A DNA stretch of 64,000 bases from Papillibacter cinnamivorans DSM 12816 (lineage in GTDB: Bacteria; Bacillota; Clostridia; Oscillospirales; Oscillospiraceae): positions 527,464 through 591,463 of the forward strand of contig NZ_FWXW01000001.1 in NCBI RefSeq assembly GCF_900176335.1. Direction: 5' to 3'. Shown piece by piece: positions 60,221 through 64,000 of the stretch. The translations under genes and the position numbers were made by a program. The number at the start of each line of letters is the position of its first letter. Positions within the stretch are counted from its first letter, which is position 1. The notes beneath the pieces were generated by a model, which saw only the letters and a program-made list of their open reading frames with translations, was not told the origin of the DNA and did no database searches.

Positions 60221-60637
60221 ATGATCGTACGCAAACTGAATGATGTCCAGGAATTTCCCGTTACCCAATTGGTTTACAAGGGCCAAAGCCTTTCTATGGA
60301 AGGAGTGGGAATTCGGTGGCTGACTCACAAGGGAATCGGGGAGGCGAATTACAAACACAATTTTGCCATCCGGTATTTTACGATTCAGCCGCATTGCATT
60401 ATTCCGTCTCACGATCACGAATATGTGGAAGGAGTCTTTATCCTCAAGGGAAAAATTCGAGCAATATCGGGTGAGGAAGAAACCGTACTGGAACCGAACG
60501 ATCTACTCTACGTGCCCTCCTGGGAGGCTCATTATCTGGAGAACATTGGGGAGGAAGAGGCGGCGTTCATCTGCTGCATCGACTGCCTTGGAGACAAAGG
60601 CAACTGCATGCCGGGTGTAAAAACCAATAAATGCTGA
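60221..60637 (+). CDS. Cupin-domain protein
   Basis: A 138-residue single-domain cupin. Motif 1 is PSHDHEYVEGVFILKGK (metal-binding His, His and Glu), and motif 2 is around NDLLYVPSWEAHYLEN with the last His. The C-terminus is unusual, CCIDCLGDKGNCMPG with a final Cys, so extra metal or thiol chemistry is possible. The start at 60221 follows AAAGGGG. Upstream palindrome suggests tight control. Substrate unknown. Confidence 0.85.
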   Translation: MIVRKLNDVQEFPVTQLVYKGQSLSMEGVGIRWLTHKGIGEANYKHNFAIRYFTIQPHCIIPSHDHEYVEGVFILKGKIRAISGEEETVLEPNDLLYVPSWEAHYLENIGEEEAAFICCIDCLGDKGNCMPGVKTNKC

Positions 60638-60892
60638 ATGAGACCGGCCTTTGTCGGCAGGCCCGCAAAAGAATCGATCGGTTCAGTCTCTGCCGTGCAT
60701 AGTGCGGACGGGAGATAGACTGCATACAAAATCTGCGGTATGAATGACCATTGCCTGACATCTGCTCGGCGGTTAGCCATTCGGAAACTCTAAATCTCTG
60801 CAGGAGTGCTGCGCAAAGGATGTATACGCTCTGTCTCCCCTCCCCCGCTGCGGATAAAACAATACCGGAATAAGCCGAAGGGAAGTGCACGG
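60638..60892 (+). other. Intergenic region between cupin and CoADR-like gene
   Basis: A 255-bp gap with no gene. A possible hairpin GGCCTTTGTCGGC near 60647 could end the cupin transcript, and GAAGGGAA near 60878 serves as ribosome-binding site for the next gene. Nothing further is recognised. Confidence 0.3.
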
Positions 60893-62566
60893 ATGAGTAA
60901 ACTGATTGTCATCGGAGGCGTGGCCGCAGGGCCGAAAGCGGCGCTAAAGGCAAAGCGCGAGAGACCCGACTGGGATGTTACTCTAATCACAAATGAGCCG
61001 GACATAACCTATTCCGGCTGCAGTCTCCCGTATTATATCGGTGGTGTTTTGGAAAACCGGGACGCGCTGATCGTAAAAACTCCCGATCGGCTTCGGGACG
61101 CGTTTGGTATAGAGGTCCTGACAGAACACGAGGTTGAAAAAGTCGACTTCAACAGGCGGGAAGTTCTGGTAAAAAACCTGAAAAGCGGAGATTTGTTCCT
61201 ATTTTCATATGATCAGCTCGTCATAGCCAGCGGCGCTTCCCCGGTCCTTCCCTCTCTTCTTCGCTCTGATGCAGAGAATTTTTTTACTCTTCGCACGATT
61301 CACGATGGGGCCAAAATTAAAAGTTATATTGAAGCCAACGCGATTCGGAAGGTCGGCATCATAGGAGGTTCTTTCATCGGGCTTGAGCTTGCGGAAAATA
61401 TCGCCAGGCTTGGAATCAGCGTTTCTCTCATCGAATTCGCACCTCAGCTTTTACCGTCCTTCGATACGGATATAGCCCGGGTGGTTAACAACATTGTCGC
61501 GGAAAACGCAGTCAGCACATTTGTCGGGGAAAGCGCAAAAGGATACCGGTATTCGGCCGATCGTAAAAGAATCGTTCAAATTGAAACGGACAAAAGAGTG
61601 CTGGATGCGGACCTGGTCGTCGTTTCCGTGGGCGTTGCTCCGAATACGGGTTTTCTTAAAGGAAGCGAAGCCGCCCTGTCCCCCAACGGTGCTATCAAGG
61701 TCGATCCGTTTCTGCAGACTACCGTTCCGGGGGTTTACGCGGCGGGTGACTGTGCGGAGAACCTGAATCGGATTACTGGAGAAGCTTGTTGGTATCCAAT
61801 GGGTTCCACCGCCAATAAGGCCGGAAGAATCTGCGGTGAAAATCTCGCGGCGCTTCGGGAGCCCGCCTCCTTCCCCGGTGTCCTTGGAACTATGATTCTA
61901 AAACTCTTTGGGGTGGGGATCGGTAAAACCGGCCTGACGGAAAAAGACGCTGCCGCCGCCGGAATTGAATACGATTCGGTGATCATAGGCACCGAAGATA
62001 AGCCCAAGCATTTTCCAGGCGTGCAGAATAGTACGCTCAAACTTCTTTCGGAAAAGGCGACCGGCAGGATTCTCGGAGCCCAGGCCCTGGGAAAGGGACC
62101 CATCGACAAATATCTGGACACGGTGGCCGCCGCCCTCCATCTGCGCGGTACCGTGGAGGATCTTCAGTGCCTGGATTTATGCTACAGTCCCCTGTTCTCC
62201 ACCCCTATTTCTGCGATCAATCTGGCGGCAAATGTGCTGGACAATTATCGCCGCGGACGGTATGAAAAGATTTCGTCCGAACAGTTGAAAGGCATCCTGC
62301 AGGCTCCGGATACGGCACTGGTGGATGTGCGGGAAGAGGATGAATTCGCCCTGGAACATATCCCCGGATCCATAAACTTGAGCTTTGCCCATCTTCGCTC
62401 CCAGCATAAACAAATTCCCAAAGAGTGCAGCATCATCCTGATCTGCGAATCGGGCAAGCGTGCTTATATGGCCTACCGTTATCTAAAGAATCTGCGGTAT
62501 GAAGACATCAAAGTGCTCGACGGTGGTCTGCAGGCCTATCCTTTTCGAAAGGCTTCTTTATTCTGA
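60893..62566 (+). CDS. CoA-disulfide reductase-like flavoprotein with C-terminal rhodanese domain
   Basis: A 557-residue NAD(P)H- and FAD-dependent oxidoreductase. VIGGVAAGPKAALKAKR is the FAD-binding fold; the single active Cys is in YSGCSLPYYIGG (about 40-51); IIGGSFIGLELAEN binds NAD(P)H; PGVYAAGDCAE the flavin. The C-terminal rhodanese domain (about 455-550) has Cys in LICESGKRAY. Such fusions reduce CoA disulfides, persulfides or polysulfide. The start at 60893 follows GAAGGGAA. Pairing with the downstream genes is not proven. Confidence 0.88.
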   Translation: MSKLIVIGGVAAGPKAALKAKRERPDWDVTLITNEPDITYSGCSLPYYIGGVLENRDALIVKTPDRLRDAFGIEVLTEHEVEKVDFNRREVLVKNLKSGDLFLFSYDQLVIASGASPVLPSLLRSDAENFFTLRTIHDGAKIKSYIEANAIRKVGIIGGSFIGLELAENIARLGISVSLIEFAPQLLPSFDTDIARVVNNIVAENAVSTFVGESAKGYRYSADRKRIVQIETDKRVLDADLVVVSVGVAPNTGFLKGSEAALSPNGAIKVDPFLQTTVPGVYAAGDCAENLNRITGEACWYPMGSTANKAGRICGENLAALREPASFPGVLGTMILKLFGVGIGKTGLTEKDAAAAGIEYDSVIIGTEDKPKHFPGVQNSTLKLLSEKATGRILGAQALGKGPIDKYLDTVAAALHLRGTVEDLQCLDLCYSPLFSTPISAINLAANVLDNYRRGRYEKISSEQLKGILQAPDTALVDVREEDEFALEHIPGSINLSFAHLRSQHKQIPKECSIILICESGKRAYMAYRYLKNLRYEDIKVLDGGLQAYPFRKASLF

Positions 62567-62795
62567 AAACAGGATACCGGAACAATTTCTTATGTTTTCG
62601 GTAAATCTGTGGGGGCAAAGGAAGGAGGGAGGTCGGAATTCATAATAAACGGGAACAAGAAAATGAGAAACTTGGCAATCTCCTGCGGCTTGCGGCATGC
62701 TTAAGACGCCGCAAGGCTCTTCCCGCAGCTTAGCGAAAGCTGCTCGCATTGCTTAGGTGGATGAAATTCAGTTTTGGTAAAGAGGGTGTAAAATA

Positions 62796-63362
62796 ATGAA
62801 TACGCGCTACTTGTGGTGGTGGTCTTTCTGGATCGGATTGGTCAGCGGTTTATTCTGCTGCATATATGCATTGTTTCCCATCATCCAGCAGAATATCATC
62901 TGGATGTCTTTTGTCGCCCTGCCGATTTTCTTTGGTACCTCGGGCGCTGCGCTGAAGGAATTCCCCAGCTATGTTCTCTGTATCATCTGCGGCGTGCTTT
63001 GGGCAGTTCTTATGCTCTTTTGCATGGGCAAGCTTGCCTTGCTCGGAATCAGCGGGCCTCTGCAGATGCTGATTGTGGTCGGTTTTCTGACCTTCATCTG
63101 TGTGGGGCTGCATATGGTTACACTGGGCAATACTCTCCTGAACAAAGTGCCCATGATTTTCGGCGGACTGGCGATGACTTTTGCGATGAGCGGGTTGAAA
63201 GGCCTTGCGTTCAATAATCTGTTCAATCTTTTCATTACGATGGTCGGCGGGCTGCTCATGGGGATTGCCATTTCAAGCGGTGGAAAGCTTATGCAGAAAA
63301 TGAAATACTTTTCCAATGAAACACCGGCATCTGAAGCCGAGCAGGTCGAGGCCGGAAAATAG
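62796..63362 (+). CDS. DUF1097 family membrane protein
   Basis: A 188-residue protein with five predicted membrane helices and an opening WWWSFWIGLVSGLFCCIYALF. LPIFFGTSGAALKEFPSY and FGGLAMTFAMSGLKGLAFNNL are typical of DUF1097, a family of probable small-molecule transporters or membrane sensors. AGAGGGTG precedes the ATG. It is followed 66 bp later by the metallo-hydrolase gene and may be co-transcribed with it. The gap before it (62567-62795) holds a CTTGCGGC/GCCGCAAG hairpin near 62690-62720. Confidence 0.75.
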   Translation: MNTRYLWWWSFWIGLVSGLFCCIYALFPIIQQNIIWMSFVALPIFFGTSGAALKEFPSYVLCIICGVLWAVLMLFCMGKLALLGISGPLQMLIVVGFLTFICVGLHMVTLGNTLLNKVPMIFGGLAMTFAMSGLKGLAFNNLFNLFITMVGGLLMGIAISSGGKLMQKMKYFSNETPASEAEQVEAGK

Positions 63363-63428
63363 CGGAATATTTATTTTTTGTGTCGTATTTTAGCTTATTA
63401 TAATAATCTTAATTAGGAGGTAAAAACA

Positions 63429-64000
63429 ATGAGCGGATACGGAATGCCGGAAGTCAAAACCAAGCAGAGGCCCGTGCTGCCGGACTGGAAGCCCTACCCC
63501 TATACGGTGCTCCCCATCCCGGTAATGAAATCGGAGGGAATTACAAAGGGGATCTTCACCTACCTTCTGTACTACGATCAGACCATGACGATTTACGGGG
63601 GCTGCTTCCTTATCCAAGGAGTGACAGGGCACAACATCCTCGTGGACACGGGGCCCACCGTGGAGGACTTCAAAGCCCACGGCTACCCCTGCGAAGGGAT
63701 CAAGCCCATGCCCGAGGCCCTTAAGGAAGCCACGGGGCTTACAACCGACGACATCGACACGGTGATTTTCACCCAGCTGCATCACGACCACTGCCCTCTG
63801 GCCCAGATGTTCAGGCACGCCAAGCTGATCGTCCAGAAGGACGAGTGGAACGGAGTACATAACGCCCCGGCCTGCTATAAGTTTCTCTACAATCCGGAGT
63901 ATCTGGAAGGACTGAACCCCGCCTTTGTGGACGGGGACGTGTTCGACATCTTCCCGGGTATTCACCTGCTCTACACCCCCGGGCATACCCCGGGTGGGCA
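63429..64000 (+). CDS. Metallo-beta-lactamase-fold hydrolase (N-acyl homoserine lactonase-like), 3' end outside window
   Basis: At least 190 residues of an MBL-fold zinc hydrolase. NILVDTGPTVEDFKAHG leads to the metal site QLHHDHCPLAQMF (HxHxDH-type) and LLYTPGHTPGG with the next His. The arrangement resembles the AttM/AiiA lactonase subgroup, though true quorum-quenching activity cannot be assumed. AGGAGG precedes the ATG at 63429. The frame runs off the right edge. Confidence 0.87.
   Translation, partial: MSGYGMPEVKTKQRPVLPDWKPYPYTVLPIPVMKSEGITKGIFTYLLYYDQTMTIYGGCFLIQGVTGHNILVDTGPTVEDFKAHGYPCEGIKPMPEALKEATGLTTDDIDTVIFTQLHHDHCPLAQMFRHAKLIVQKDEWNGVHNAPACYKFLYNPEYLEGLNPAFVDGDVFDIFPGIHLLYTPGHTPGG

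Noticed and set aside
57814..64000. sigma-K N-terminal half as the right end of the skin-like element
   Set aside because: I looked on both strands for the sigma-K region 2 pattern and found none, so the right boundary is left open.

Overview
The window is a high-GC chromosomal segment from an endospore-forming clostridium, most likely of the Oscillospiraceae/Oscillospirales. The evidence is a sigma-K C-terminal half with its SpoIVCA-type recombinase, a BofC C-terminal-domain protein, a CsaB/DUF4330 cell-wall polymer locus, a purine operon of Gram-positive type, FMN and T-box riboswitches, frequent TTG/GTG starts behind strong GGAGG sites, and small clostridial families (DUF1292, DUF3787). 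No tRNA, rRNA or CRISPR array was seen.

Layout. 1-6.9 kb: class A penicillin-binding protein (3' end cut off), BofC-like and DUF1292 proteins, a possible 6S-type RNA, a PrsA-like foldase, a structured RNA and two half-size TSUP permease subunits. 6.9-13.1 kb: three tandem ketopantoate-reductase-like paralogues and a BKACE enzyme behind a sigma-54 promoter, with the matching PAS/AAA+ activator. 13.2-18.6 kb: HD phosphohydrolase, RuvX, then rpmG-secE-nusG-rplK-rplA and rplJ-rplL with an L10 leader. 18.6-24.4 kb: PAP2 phosphatase, two DUF4330 proteins, a glycosyltransferase-CsaB fusion and a further glycosyltransferase. 24.5-30.6 kb: purE-purC-purM-purN-purH-purD. 30.9-37.5 kb: small proteins, a DivIVA-like protein, an orphan fumarase beta-type subunit, a SLOG protein, RibU under an FMN riboswitch, a second copy of the structured RNA, DNA polymerase IV and the sigma-K fragment. 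38-56 kb: a complete type IV pilus (T4P) locus running pilB-pilT-pilC, prepilins, pilM-pilN-pilO, more prepilins, a large VWA protein and pilD. It is interrupted by a DUF559 nuclease gene inside a palindromic repeat array and by a second repeat pair. 56-64 kb: SpoIVCA-like recombinase, a TrpB-like enzyme under a Trp-type T-box, a cupin behind a 32-bp palindrome, CoA-disulfide-reductase/rhodanese, DUF1097 and a metallo-hydrolase cut off by the window end.

The main things to follow up are these. (1) sigK is broken at the AATGA junction used by skin elements, with a SpoIVCA-type recombinase 19-20 kb away on the same strand and the T4P locus between them. (2) Two homologous structured RNAs occur 29 kb apart. 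(3) A structured repeat of about 180 bp occurs three times; two copies lie between duplicate terminator-like hairpins. (4) A DUF559 nuclease gene takes its ribosome-binding site from the palindromic repeat around it. (5) A sigma-54 operon contains BKACE and amplified dehydrogenase paralogues.
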